Assembly: GCA_964640655.1 (NCBI GenBank) | Contig: CAZXFT010000006.1 | Span: 104,061 to 168,060 of the forward strand | DNA from: BJGO01 sp964640655 | Lineage (GTDB): Bacteria; Bacteroidota; Bacteroidia; Chitinophagales; UBA10324 | Length of the DNA stretch: 64,000 nucleotides | Direction: 5' to 3' | In this document: piece by piece, positions 35,919 to 45,032 of the stretch | Position numbering within the stretch: the first letter of the stretch is position 1 | How the letters are laid out: each line of letters starts with the position of its first letter | Notes under the pieces: generated by a model | Told to the model about the DNA's origin: nothing | What the model saw: only the letters and a program-made list of their open reading frames with translations | Database searches by the model: none | Translations under genes and position numbers: made by a program

Positions 35919-36245
35919 TTAGTTCTGATTTTTTACCTTATCCTCTTCGCTGATGTCTACATAAATGGCCTTCCTACCATAGCTGATATTTTCCCATACG
36001 CGCTCGTGTGCTGTGTAAAGAACCATTTTAGTTATCAGTTCCACAGCACCAATTGAAAGAGCTAATGTCGGTTTTCCGGTAATAAACCAGGATATAATAA
36101 TAGTATCTATGGTTCCAACAACGCGCCAACTGATAGATTTAATGATGCTGCGTGAAAGCCCGTCTTTCTTTCTAACAAACTTAGCTGTGCTCGCTTTTTT
36201 CCTCGCTTGCTTTTCTTTGGCCTGTACTATTGCGTCTATAATCAT
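35919..36245 (-). CDS. DUF2061 small membrane protein
   Basis: The 108-residue protein has a basic N-terminal stretch, then the DUF2061 core SIIKSISWRVVGTIDTIIIS with two hydrophobic helices and KMVLYTAHERVWENISYGR. Family members are often linked to sulfur assimilation genes in other Bacteroidota, but no such gene is adjacent here. It lies 92 bases after nuoN on the same strand. Confidence 0.85.
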   Translation of the reverse strand: MIIDAIVQAKEKQARKKASTAKFVRKKDGLSRSIIKSISWRVVGTIDTIIISWFITGKPTLALSIGAVELITKMVLYTAHERVWENISYGRKAIYVDISEEDKVKNQN

Positions 36246-36337
36246 AACATATGAATGCTTTGATGCTGCTATAGAAACAAATATATCCTATAAATCGGAA
36301 TTTTAAACAAACAGACGATAATGTTTGTCGATAAAAT

Positions 36338-37711
36338 TTAGAGCAATCCGGTCAGGAATCCGGGCAATAATCCCGCAAGAATGGTTAATACACTCAGTAG
36401 TATCAATAGACTATTGCTTAAAGCGGGAACATTCATTTGTTCCTCCGATTTTGAGGCAAACATTGCAATTATCGGCTTCATGTAATAGTAGGCACCAATA
36501 AACGAATTAATTACCGCAAACGCTATTAACCAGATATAACCTGATTGAATGGCTGAACTGAAAATGTAAAACTTACCAAAGAATCCTGCTGTGAGCGGTA
36601 TTCCGCTTAAGGACAGCATCGCTATCGTAAATATCAATGCCAGCGATCTGTTCTCACTTGCCAATCCATTGAACGATGAGAGTTCGTATGAACCTTTTTT
36701 CTCACGAACGATATATAAAACCACAAATGAAGCAACAGAAGCTAATGAATAGGCAATGGCGTAAAACAAAACCGATGAAATAGTAAATGAATTCATGCCA
36801 ACCAATGCCAATAACATATACCCGGCATGAGCTATACTGGAGTATGCCAACATTCTTTTCACGCTTTTCTGGTAAAGAGCGGTGATGTTTCCTATGCTCA
36901 TGCTCATCAGTGCCACTATCCACAACACTGCTTCCCACTGTTTAACAAGTGGTGTGAAGCAAGTAGTAAATAATAAAACAAAAGCACCAAAGCTGTATAG
37001 CTTACCTACACTCGACATCAATGCTGTAACTAATGTAGGTGCGCCATCATATACATCCGGAGTCCAGAAATGAAAAGGTGCAGCTGCAACTTTAAACAAT
37101 AATGCAGCAAGAATCAATAACACACCTACTATAAAATATACGGGAACACTACCATTCGACTGATTCATATATTCTGCAATCTCGCCAAGGTTAAGCGAAG
37201 CTGTTACACCATAGATTAGTGCAATACCCATCAATAAAAATCCACTGCTGAATGCTCCCATTAAAAAGTATTTCAGCGAAGCTTCATTAGAGTATAAATT
37301 CTGTTTACGAATACCGGCAAGCACATAATAACTCAAACTCAAAATTTCAATTCCTAAAAACAACATGACCATATTGCGGAATGAAAGAAGCACAATGCCT
37401 CCAACAGTGCCGTATATCATAATGGCTAATATTTCAGGTAAATGAAACTCGTGTTTTGAAGAAAGTTCGTTGTAAAAAAGTACCATCAGGAGTGTGATGA
37501 ATAAACCCACACCGGCAAAGGCAACTGTGAAATTGTTATACAACATCATATCGTTAAATATAGATGTCTGATTGTTCCATTGCATGGAATTGAAAACTAA
37601 AGCGGTTATTAAACCTAAGACAATAACCGGAGTAACCAGTTTCTTTTGATTCAGTACGCCAAGGAAAAGTACCAGCGTTGCAGAGATACCAAGTGCTATC
37701 AGGACGTTCAT
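36338..37711 (-). CDS. nuoN: NADH-quinone oxidoreductase subunit N (NuoN)
   Basis: This is one of the three antiporter-like, proton-pumping membrane subunits of complex I. Its 457 residues are nearly all membrane helix. Signatures include FHFWTPDVYDGAPTLVTALM and KRMLAYSSIAHAGYMLLALVG. It is the last of nuoLMN, 7 bases after nuoM. Confidence 0.97.
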   Translation of the reverse strand: MNVLIALGISATLVLFLGVLNQKKLVTPVIVLGLITALVFNSMQWNNQTSIFNDMMLYNNFTVAFAGVGLFITLLMVLFYNELSSKHEFHLPEILAIMIYGTVGGIVLLSFRNMVMLFLGIEILSLSYYVLAGIRKQNLYSNEASLKYFLMGAFSSGFLLMGIALIYGVTASLNLGEIAEYMNQSNGSVPVYFIVGVLLILAALLFKVAAAPFHFWTPDVYDGAPTLVTALMSSVGKLYSFGAFVLLFTTCFTPLVKQWEAVLWIVALMSMSIGNITALYQKSVKRMLAYSSIAHAGYMLLALVGMNSFTISSVLFYAIAYSLASVASFVVLYIVREKKGSYELSSFNGLASENRSLALIFTIAMLSLSGIPLTAGFFGKFYIFSSAIQSGYIWLIAFAVINSFIGAYYYMKPIIAMFASKSEEQMNVPALSNSLLILLSVLTILAGLLPGFLTGLL

Positions 37712-37718
37712 AATTTAC

Positions 37719-39176
37719 CTATCGAACAGAGTATGCGGGATTAAGAAGTTGAAATAAATTACCGGCAGCGTCAGCGCTTACTGAAGTAATCAAAGAAGGA
37801 TAAACACCCAATATGATGACTAAAGCAGCAAGTAAATACATGGAAAGCATCTCGCGTTGATTAAATGCTGCAAAATGGTGCGAGCTGTTTGATTCACCGA
37901 AAAACACATTGCGGTACATGCGCAACATATACACTGCACCTATAATTATTGTAGTACACGCAATAGCCCCGGCAAAAGCATTAAATTTGAAAACTGAGAA
38001 CAGCAACAAAAACTCCCCGATAAAACCATTTGTCAATGGTAAGCCAATTGCTCCCAGCATCACAATCATAAACACAACAGCCAACTGGCGCGAACGATTC
38101 ACCAAGCCGGATAATTCGCTGATCAGACGCGTGCCTGTGCGTTGCTCAATGATGTCGGCTAAAGAAAACAATGCCACAACAGAAATTCCATGATTAAACA
38201 TTTGTACCACCGCACCTTGCATTCCCTGTATATTGTTTGAAAAAATTCCGGCTGCTATCAAACCTACGTGCGACAAGGAGGAGTATGCGAGTAATGTTTT
38301 AATGTCATTTTGTTTAATGGCTATGATAGCGCCGTAAACCACGCCGGCAACAGACAATGCCATAACCCAGTCTTGCCATACTTGCATTGCACCGGGGACA
38401 ACAGGTACAACAAAGCGAACCAAACCATAAAGACCCATCTTTAACATGATTCCTGAAAGCAGCATTGTTCCGGCTGCAGGAGCCATAGTATAAGTATCTG
38501 CCTGCCAGGTATGAAAAGGCACCAGTGGAATCTTAACAGCAAAGGCTAATACAAAAGCCCAAAGAATGAACGTCTGTTCAGTTGAACTCAGCGGTAAATT
38601 GTAATACGCCTGAATGTCGAAGCTGTGTGTTCCCGGAGTTTGCAAATACAAATAGATGATGGCAATCAGCATGAAAAGTGAACCTGCCAATGTGTAAATG
38701 AAAAACTTCACAGTAATGCGAATGCGGTCTTTGCCTCCCCAGAATGCGCAGATAAAGAAGATAGGTATTAAGGCCACTTCATAAAAAACATAAAACAGGA
38801 AAGCATCCTGAGCTGCAAACACCCCTACCAATCCGGCTTGCATAAATGCGATGAGTGCGTAAAAAATATTTTCATTCTTATAGTGATGAGAAGCCGCCGA
38901 CATCAGTATAAAAGGTGCCAGCAAATTGGTTAATAACAACATTACTAACGAAATACCATCGGCATACAGATGAAAACTAATGCCTAAAGATTGTATCCAT
39001 GGAAGTTTAATGGCTGTTAAATTTTCGCTTAGTGATGCAGAAGATGTATATAGTCCAATAGTGATGGCCAGGTTTACAAATGATGCAATCTGAACCGTTT
39101 GGCGTGCACCGCTTTTTGAAAAGACAGCTAACAATGCAGCCAGTAAGGGTAATACGATGAGCAAAACGAGTAGCAT
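37719..39176 (-). CDS. nuoM: NADH-quinone oxidoreductase subunit M (NuoM)
   Basis: This antiporter-like complex I subunit has 485 residues and about 14 hydrophobic helices. Typical segments are KIPLVPFHTWQADTYTMAPA and IKTLLAYSSLSHVGLIAAGI, with the conserved lysines in the helices. Its ATG overlaps the nuoL stop by one base. Confidence 0.97.
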   Translation of the reverse strand: MLLVLLIVLPLLAALLAVFSKSGARQTVQIASFVNLAITIGLYTSSASLSENLTAIKLPWIQSLGISFHLYADGISLVMLLLTNLLAPFILMSAASHHYKNENIFYALIAFMQAGLVGVFAAQDAFLFYVFYEVALIPIFFICAFWGGKDRIRITVKFFIYTLAGSLFMLIAIIYLYLQTPGTHSFDIQAYYNLPLSSTEQTFILWAFVLAFAVKIPLVPFHTWQADTYTMAPAAGTMLLSGIMLKMGLYGLVRFVVPVVPGAMQVWQDWVMALSVAGVVYGAIIAIKQNDIKTLLAYSSLSHVGLIAAGIFSNNIQGMQGAVVQMFNHGISVVALFSLADIIEQRTGTRLISELSGLVNRSRQLAVVFMIVMLGAIGLPLTNGFIGEFLLLFSVFKFNAFAGAIACTTIIIGAVYMLRMYRNVFFGESNSSHHFAAFNQREMLSMYLLAALVIILGVYPSLITSVSADAAGNLFQLLNPAYSVR

Positions 39177-41089
39177 CAGATCATAAAGAATTTAAAGACT
39201 ACAATAAATATGGTTAATGCAATGCCGGCAACCATAACAATTACATACAAGCCTATGTTACCGGTTTGAATGTTTCTGAGTATCGAAGATAAGAGCATGG
39301 CAGTTTGACCAGCACCATTTACAATGCCGTCAACAAAGAATTTGTCAATCCATTTAAACAATCCATCACTAAGATGAAGAAGAGGTTTAACGATACCCTT
39401 CTCATAAATTTCATCTATATAAAACTTATGGTATGAGAGTTTATACCAGAATGATTGTTTAGTAAGGTCAGGATGTTTTTCTACTTCTGCAACTGCAAAT
39501 GCACGATGTGTGAAATGACCAATCACTGCAAGTGTGGCAATGGATAATACCCAAACCATTACTTCTGCAAACAAACTTGGTTCGTGAGCTATGATGCGCG
39601 GATTATCGATGAAGACAGGGGCTAGGAAATGACTTAGCAAATGTGGTGCACCGGTGATATGAGGCAAGCCTAATAGTCCTCCAAGAGCAGAGAGCACTGC
39701 CAGAATAATTAAAGGGAAAGTCATCACCTTAGGTGACTCATGCAGGTGATGTTCCTGATGGTGTGTACCGCGAAACTGTCCGAAGAAAGTCATAAACAAC
39801 AAGCGCAGCATGTAAGTGGCACTCAATACACTTGTTAAGGCGAGGAAAAAGAACATCAGTTTGCTGTGACCTAACACACTCAACAATATTTCATCTTTTG
39901 AGAAAAAACCTGATAGTAACGGAAAGCCGGTGATGGCTAATGTTGCAATCAGCATGGTCATATAAGTAACAGGCAATTTTTTTCTGAGTCCACCCATCAA
40001 ACGCATATTCTGTTCACCACTCATAGCGTGAATCACAGATCCAGCTCCAAGAAACAACAAAGCCTTGAAGAAAGCGTGTGTGGTAACATGGAACATAGCC
40101 GTGCTGTATGCCTGCACACCGAGTGAGGCAAACATATATCCGAGTTGACTTACTGTAGAATACGCCAACACCTTCTTGATGTCGTTTTGTGTAAGGGCTA
40201 TAATGGCAGAAATTAATGCTGTAGCAACACCAATGATTAATATAAACTCCAGAGTAAATGGTGCTAAAGAGAACAGTACATTGCTGCGCACAATCATATA
40301 GATACCCGCAGTAACCATGGTGGCAGCGTGTATCAATGCAGAAACAGGAGTAGGACCCGCCATGGCATCAGGTAGCCAGGTATATAAAGGTATCTGTGCG
40401 CTTTTACCCATAGCCCCAATAAAGAGTAGCAATGTGATAGCTACTATTGTACTATCGCCGGTACTGAAAAAAGATGCGTGCGAAAAAACATCGCTGTATT
40501 CAACCGAACCGAAGTTGATGAAGATGAGGAAGATGCCAAGTAAAAATCCAAGGTCACCAATACGGTTCATAATAAAAGCCTTGTTGGCCGCAGCGGTGTA
40601 TTCACGGTTCTTAAACCAGTACCCGATTAACAGATAGGAACACAACCCTACTCCCTCCCATCCAATAAACATCATTACAAAGTTGGACCCTAATACAAGG
40701 ATGAGCATGGAAAAAGTAAACAGATTCAGATAGGCGAAGAATTTACCAAAGCCTTCATCATCGTGCATGTAGCCGGATGAATATATATGTATGAGCAAGC
40801 CGATACCGGTAACTACCAGCATCATATTTATAGTAAGTGCATCAACTAAAAATGAAAAGCCAACGTGCATGTTACCTGCCACAATCCAGTCATAAAGTTT
40901 TATAGTTTGTGCTGTGTGTGTGCTGCTGTATTCAAAAAACACAAGAAGAACTGTAACGAAACTAAGCGCGACCGAGCCAATACCCACTAATGAAGCATTC
41001 GATTTCGAGAGCTTTCCAAAGCCGGATGCGTTAATAAGAAAACCAATAAAGGGAAACAGCGGAACCAGCCAAACCAATTGTGTAAACAC
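39176..41089 (-). CDS. nuoL: NADH-quinone oxidoreductase subunit L (NuoL)
   Basis: This is the largest antiporter-like subunit of complex I, with the long lateral helix in its C-terminal part. Of 637 residues, signatures are FIGWEGVGLCSYLLIGYWF, QIPLYTWLPDAMAGPTPVSA and IKKVLAYSTVSQLGYMFASL. It begins with GTG (41087-41089), and no better ATG is close. It is the first gene of nuoLMN. nuoK, which usually precedes it, is not here. Confidence 0.97.
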   Translation of the reverse strand: MFTQLVWLVPLFPFIGFLINASGFGKLSKSNASLVGIGSVALSFVTVLLVFFEYSSTHTAQTIKLYDWIVAGNMHVGFSFLVDALTINMMLVVTGIGLLIHIYSSGYMHDDEGFGKFFAYLNLFTFSMLILVLGSNFVMMFIGWEGVGLCSYLLIGYWFKNREYTAAANKAFIMNRIGDLGFLLGIFLIFINFGSVEYSDVFSHASFFSTGDSTIVAITLLLFIGAMGKSAQIPLYTWLPDAMAGPTPVSALIHAATMVTAGIYMIVRSNVLFSLAPFTLEFILIIGVATALISAIIALTQNDIKKVLAYSTVSQLGYMFASLGVQAYSTAMFHVTTHAFFKALLFLGAGSVIHAMSGEQNMRLMGGLRKKLPVTYMTMLIATLAITGFPLLSGFFSKDEILLSVLGHSKLMFFFLALTSVLSATYMLRLLFMTFFGQFRGTHHQEHHLHESPKVMTFPLIILAVLSALGGLLGLPHITGAPHLLSHFLAPVFIDNPRIIAHEPSLFAEVMVWVLSIATLAVIGHFTHRAFAVAEVEKHPDLTKQSFWYKLSYHKFYIDEIYEKGIVKPLLHLSDGLFKWIDKFFVDGIVNGAGQTAMLLSSILRNIQTGNIGLYVIVMVAGIALTIFIVVFKFFMI

Positions 41090-41117
41090 TATAAAAAAGG
41101 GCTTTTTTGAACGGCGA

Positions 41118-41125
41118 CAAATGTA
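41118..41125 (-). promoter_or_regulatory. Candidate -7 box for nuoLMN
   Basis: On the minus strand TACATTTG is an exact TAnnTTTG match, 28 bases before the nuoL GTG. The leader between them contains the near-palindrome AAAAAAGGGCTTTTTT (about 41095-41108). If the box is used, nuoLMN has its own promoter. Confidence 0.45.
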
Positions 41126-41241
41126 AATAAATAATTGAGATGGGTCTGACGATAAGATATATGTGTCAATCGCTTTACCATCATTATAATATGTTCATGA
41201 TGTCATTGAACTTATTGAATGCTTTAACAATTAATTTAGCC

Positions 41242-42165
41242 ATGTTTATGTCCTCAAGAATCCTGCTCACGCTACTTGGTTTATGTAGCATATTCAACAC
41301 TTCAACATCCAAAGCCCAGGGCTGCAGCGATGCCGGTTTTTGTTCTCTAGACCATATGAAACCCGAAAGTAACGATAGTATTAACAATTTAAGGTCACAA
41401 ATAAAAGTTGGCGTTTTCAGTGGTTTAGGTGCGAAAGGCACTTTTATTTTTGGTCACTATAACGAGTTTGAACAACGTGTAGGAAAACGTTTGAGTCTGA
41501 ATGTTAAACTCACTTCTTTGGCACAAAGCGGAAATGGAGTAACCGTGGCCGGTTGGGGTGATGTGTTTATTACATCAGGTGTTAAACTGAGTGATAACTG
41601 GGGAATTATGGGTGGTGGAAAGATACCACTCAACGATGCCAACAGAAAAGAAAACGGCCTTTCTTTGCCTATGGACTATCAGTCGAGTTTTGGTACTTAC
41701 GATGCCATAGCAGGTGTTACATTCAGGACCGGTAAATGGCAATTCATGACTGCATTTCAACAACCATTGACACAAAACAACAATCAGTTTTTATTGGAGG
41801 ACTATGCGGATGATTCACCAATGAGAAAATTTTTCTCTACCAGAAATTTTAAACGCAATGCCGATGCCATGCTGCGTTTTGCCTATAGCAGCATCAACAC
41901 TTCTAAACGTTCTACTTTCACTCCCGGACTTCTGGCTGTTTATCATTTGCAGAGGGATACTTATGAAGATGTCAATGGTAATGAGGTAAAAATTGACGGC
42001 TCACAAGGCTTGACACTTAACACCAACTTCTTTTGGGATTATACAATTAGCAATAATCAATCACTACAACTCAACGCTGGGGTTCCTGTGTATGCACGAC
42101 CCGCCAGACCTGACGGATCTACGCGTAATGTGGTTTTAAACTTAGAGTATCGTATTGCTTTCTAA
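41242..42165 (+). CDS. Secreted, probably outer-membrane beta-barrel protein of unknown function
   Basis: From the ATG at 41242 (41248 is equally possible) the protein has 307 residues with a signal peptide ending STSKAQ. After this comes QGCSDAGFCSLDHMKP, a Cys-containing start I have not assigned. The rest has alternating hydrophobic strands, several Gly and Asn turns, and ends LEYRIAF with a terminal Phe, as in outer-membrane barrels. The frame is open to 41140, but that extension would not place the signal peptide at the N-terminus. The function is unknown. Confidence 0.7.
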   Translation: MFMSSRILLTLLGLCSIFNTSTSKAQGCSDAGFCSLDHMKPESNDSINNLRSQIKVGVFSGLGAKGTFIFGHYNEFEQRVGKRLSLNVKLTSLAQSGNGVTVAGWGDVFITSGVKLSDNWGIMGGGKIPLNDANRKENGLSLPMDYQSSFGTYDAIAGVTFRTGKWQFMTAFQQPLTQNNNQFLLEDYADDSPMRKFFSTRNFKRNADAMLRFAYSSINTSKRSTFTPGLLAVYHLQRDTYEDVNGNEVKIDGSQGLTLNTNFFWDYTISNNQSLQLNAGVPVYARPARPDGSTRNVVLNLEYRIAF

Positions 42166-42240
42166 GTGATATTTATCAGAGATTCTGCCGTTTGAATTTC
42201 TTTATATTACAACGCATTAAACTGATTTTAATAATACTCC

Positions 42241-42945
42241 ATGACTGATAAATCCTCCGATTATTTAGCCGTTCATTACATCACACGCAGCAATTGGCTG
42301 CGCGCGGCTGTATTGGGTGCCAACGATGGTATTATATCCGTATCAAGTCTTGCAATAGGTGTTGCCAGTTCAGGAGCAACACGCGAGGAAATCATAATCG
42401 CCACATTGGCAGGCTTGGTTGCCGGAGCATTGTCCATGGCCGCCGGGGAATATGTGTCGGTGAGTTCTCAAACTGATGTGGAGCATGCCGATATAGCTCG
42501 CGAAAAAAAAGAGCTGGATGAAATGCCCGAATACGAGTTGGAAAGACTTACAGAGATATATGAAAAACGAGGATTGAAAAAAGGAACCGCATTACTTGTT
42601 GCCAAAGAATTAACAGAACACAATGCATTGGATGCACACGTACGCGATGAACTGGGAATCAACGAAACTTCACAGGCTAATTCTGTTCAGGCTGCTTTCG
42701 CTTCGGGTGCTGCTTTCACTGCCGGTGGTGCACTGCCTATGATGGTTACTTTGTTCTCACCACTTCAGTTTACAGAGTATGTTCTTTATGCCTCCGCTAT
42801 TTTATTTCTGTGCTTGCTCGGTTCAGTGGCAGCTAAAGCCGGGGGTTCGTCGGTAAGCAAAGCCATAGTTCGTGTAACCTTTTGGGGCACTGTAGCTATG
42901 GGGCTTACGGCATTAGTAGGTTACCTGTTTGGTGTTAAAGTGTGA
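42241..42945 (+). CDS. VIT/CCC1-family iron/manganese transporter
   Basis: This membrane protein belongs to the VIT1/CCC1 family, which exports or stores Fe2+/Mn2+. In 234 residues NWLRAAVLGANDGIISVSSL and ALSMAAGEYVSVSSQTDVEH are family signatures. A charged helical segment (about 80-145) rich in Glu and His would form the cytoplasmic metal-binding domain, followed by three C-terminal helices. The start codon and length are typical. Confidence 0.93.
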   Translation: MTDKSSDYLAVHYITRSNWLRAAVLGANDGIISVSSLAIGVASSGATREEIIIATLAGLVAGALSMAAGEYVSVSSQTDVEHADIAREKKELDEMPEYELERLTEIYEKRGLKKGTALLVAKELTEHNALDAHVRDELGINETSQANSVQAAFASGAAFTAGGALPMMVTLFSPLQFTEYVLYASAILFLCLLGSVAAKAGGSSVSKAIVRVTFWGTVAMGLTALVGYLFGVKV

Positions 42946-42982
42946 TAGCTATTTTTTCAATGGATAAAAATCAATTAACCTT

Positions 42983-43786
42983 ATGAAAGCAGTAAACAAA
43001 GTAGTAGTTGTAACCGGTGCAGGAAACGGTATAGGTCGTGAAGTGGCATTAGCATTATTAATAAAAGGTGCGCAAGTTGCGGCTGTTGACTTTAAGCAGG
43101 ATTATTTGGATGAAACCAAAAAATTAGCTAAAGCGCACGCTGAAAAGCTCAGCTTACATATAATTGATATCAGCAACAAAGAAGCAGTTTTTGCTTTGCC
43201 TGAAAAAGTGATAGCGCATCATGGACAGGTTGATGCCGTTATGAACATAGCCGGTATTATTCAACCCTTTGTTAAGATTAATGAACTCGATGAAAATCTC
43301 ATCAACAAGGTGATGCAGGTAAACTTTTATGGAACTCTTTATATGACACGCGCTTTTCTTCCACATCTGTTAAAGCGCAGCGAAGCACATATTCTTAATG
43401 TATCCAGTATGGGAGGTTTTTTGCCTGTGCCGGGTCAGGCCATATATGGAGCATCTAAGGCTGCAGTTAAATTATTTACAGAGGCACTGAGTGCCGAAAT
43501 GGCCAATAACCATGTTGGAGTAAGCATTGTTTTTCCGGGTGGTGTTGCAACCAATATTACCGTCAACTCTGATGTGCACATAGATTTTGACCCGGCTATG
43601 CAGGCTAAAGCTAAAGTGCTGAGCCCGCAGAAAGCTGCTGCATTAATTATTGAGGCTATGGAGAAAAACAAATTCCGAGTGGTAATCGGTTCTGATGCAA
43701 AGTTTATGGATAAACTCAGTCGCATTGCTCCTGAGTATGCCAAAAATTTTATTCGCAAACAGATGGCTTTTCTGTTGAAAGAATAA
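42983..43786 (+). CDS. Short-chain dehydrogenase/reductase (SDR)
   Basis: This classical SDR oxidoreductase has 267 residues. The cofactor motif TGAGNGIG is at 11-18, NIAG at 88-91, and the catalytic Ser142, Tyr155 and Lys159 (YGASK) are all present. An Asp at the end of beta2 (AAVDFK) suggests NAD preference. The substrate is unknown. It follows the VIT gene by 37 bases on the same strand, which may be chance. Confidence 0.93.
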   Translation: MKAVNKVVVVTGAGNGIGREVALALLIKGAQVAAVDFKQDYLDETKKLAKAHAEKLSLHIIDISNKEAVFALPEKVIAHHGQVDAVMNIAGIIQPFVKINELDENLINKVMQVNFYGTLYMTRAFLPHLLKRSEAHILNVSSMGGFLPVPGQAIYGASKAAVKLFTEALSAEMANNHVGVSIVFPGGVATNITVNSDVHIDFDPAMQAKAKVLSPQKAAALIIEAMEKNKFRVVIGSDAKFMDKLSRIAPEYAKNFIRKQMAFLLKE

Positions 43787-43839
43787 CCTATGGAACTATC
43801 GGGTTTCTTATTAAGTTAGATTCAGTGATTTCAGAAGGA

Positions 43840-44739
43840 ATGAAACGAAAGGATTTTTTAAAGTCAATCTCAGCATTAACCGCCATGGCAAGCTTTTCCG
43901 ATTTACACGCACTCAGTTCAAGTTTATCTGTTCAATCCGGGAGCATGCCCGTGCTCTTTACCTCTCACGGAAACCCAATGGACATTCCTCTTTCAAAAGA
44001 GGAGCGACCATTTTGGAAAGCACTATACGAACTAGGTCTTGACTTGCAAAAAAATTATGATTTGAAAGCGGCCTTGGTAGTGAGCGCACATTGGTGCACC
44101 AAGGGCACTTATGTTAATGTCAATCACAGGCAGGAGCAGATATACGATTACTATGGATTTCCTGAAAATTATTACGATCCTAAATACACGGCATACGGTT
44201 CGCCGGAAATTGCTAAAGACGTAGCATTGCTATCGCCATCCATTCAGGAAAGCAGCGAATGGGGATTGGATCATGGTGCCTGGCCTATGCTGATGCACTT
44301 GTTCCCCGGTGCCAATGTACCAGTGTTTCAACTCAGCATTGACTATTATGCCAAGCCCGAATATCATTATGAATTAGGTAAGCAACTAAAATCTCTGCGC
44401 AACAAAGGCGTACTGATAATAGGTAGCGGCTCGCTGATACATAACCTAAACCTGGCTATGAAGCGTATGCAAAGCAACAATGTGACAACATATGGATGGG
44501 AAGCAGAGTACGACGAATGGCTCAAGAATCAATTGCAAAGCCGCAACATCTCTAATCTTATTAACTACGAAAGCAGCCATAAACTAGGAAAGTTAGCCTC
44601 TCCTACTCCCGATCATTTTGTGCCGGTGTTGTACGCACTGGGTTTAATGGATAGCAAAGACGACCTGCAATTCTTTTATGAAAAGCCTCCTGCTCTGCCA
44701 GCCTTCAGTGAGCGCAGTTTTATTTTGCGGCAAAGCTGA
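43840..44739 (+). CDS. DODA/LigB-type extradiol dioxygenase-like protein
   Basis: This metal enzyme belongs to the class III extradiol dioxygenases, related to YgiD 4,5-DOPA dioxygenase. From ATG 43840 (299 residues) the likely zinc/iron ligands are His43 in TSHGNP and His84 in SAHWCTKG; GLDHGAW (His145) is also conserved. The N-terminus MKRKDFLKSISALTAMA looks like a weak signal or Tat-like sequence, which is uncommon for this family. A GTG at 43825 is an alternative start. The physiological substrate is not known. Confidence 0.88.
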   Translation: MKRKDFLKSISALTAMASFSDLHALSSSLSVQSGSMPVLFTSHGNPMDIPLSKEERPFWKALYELGLDLQKNYDLKAALVVSAHWCTKGTYVNVNHRQEQIYDYYGFPENYYDPKYTAYGSPEIAKDVALLSPSIQESSEWGLDHGAWPMLMHLFPGANVPVFQLSIDYYAKPEYHYELGKQLKSLRNKGVLIIGSGSLIHNLNLAMKRMQSNNVTTYGWEAEYDEWLKNQLQSRNISNLINYESSHKLGKLASPTPDHFVPVLYALGLMDSKDDLQFFYEKPPALPAFSERSFILRQS

Positions 44740-44798
44740 TAGATTTTGATTTTCGGTTAAAACATTATTTTCGCACTCCCTTTCGAGACACTACACCT

Positions 44799-44880
44799 GC
44801 CCGGGTGGCGAAACTGGTAAACGTTGCGGTCTCAGAAGCCGTTGGGATTTCCCTTGTGAGTTCGAGTCTCACCCCGGGCA
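44799..44880 (+). tRNA. tRNA-Leu, anticodon CAG
   Basis: The acceptor stem is GCCCGGG with CCCGGGC and discriminator A. The anticodon loop is CTCAGAA, giving CAG. The long variable arm expected for Leu is present, and the T-arm is GTGAGTTCGAGTCTCAC. The CCA end is not encoded. The 82-base length is normal for a class II tRNA. Confidence 0.95.
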
Positions 44881-45032
44881 CAGCATCAGGTAAACATCTT
44901 AATAAGGTTCAGCCGTTACTCTTTTTCAAATACAAAAAACTCCAGCTGGTGTTTATTCGAATTTCATTGGCACGTATGCTGCCCTTGTTATATTCGATAT
45001 TAACTGTTCGATGTGAGTTTAATTGATTGGAC

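Noticed and set aside
44805..45026. 73-residue plus-strand frame
   Set aside because: It begins inside tRNA-Leu and shows no protein features; it is a chance frame over an RNA gene and spacer.
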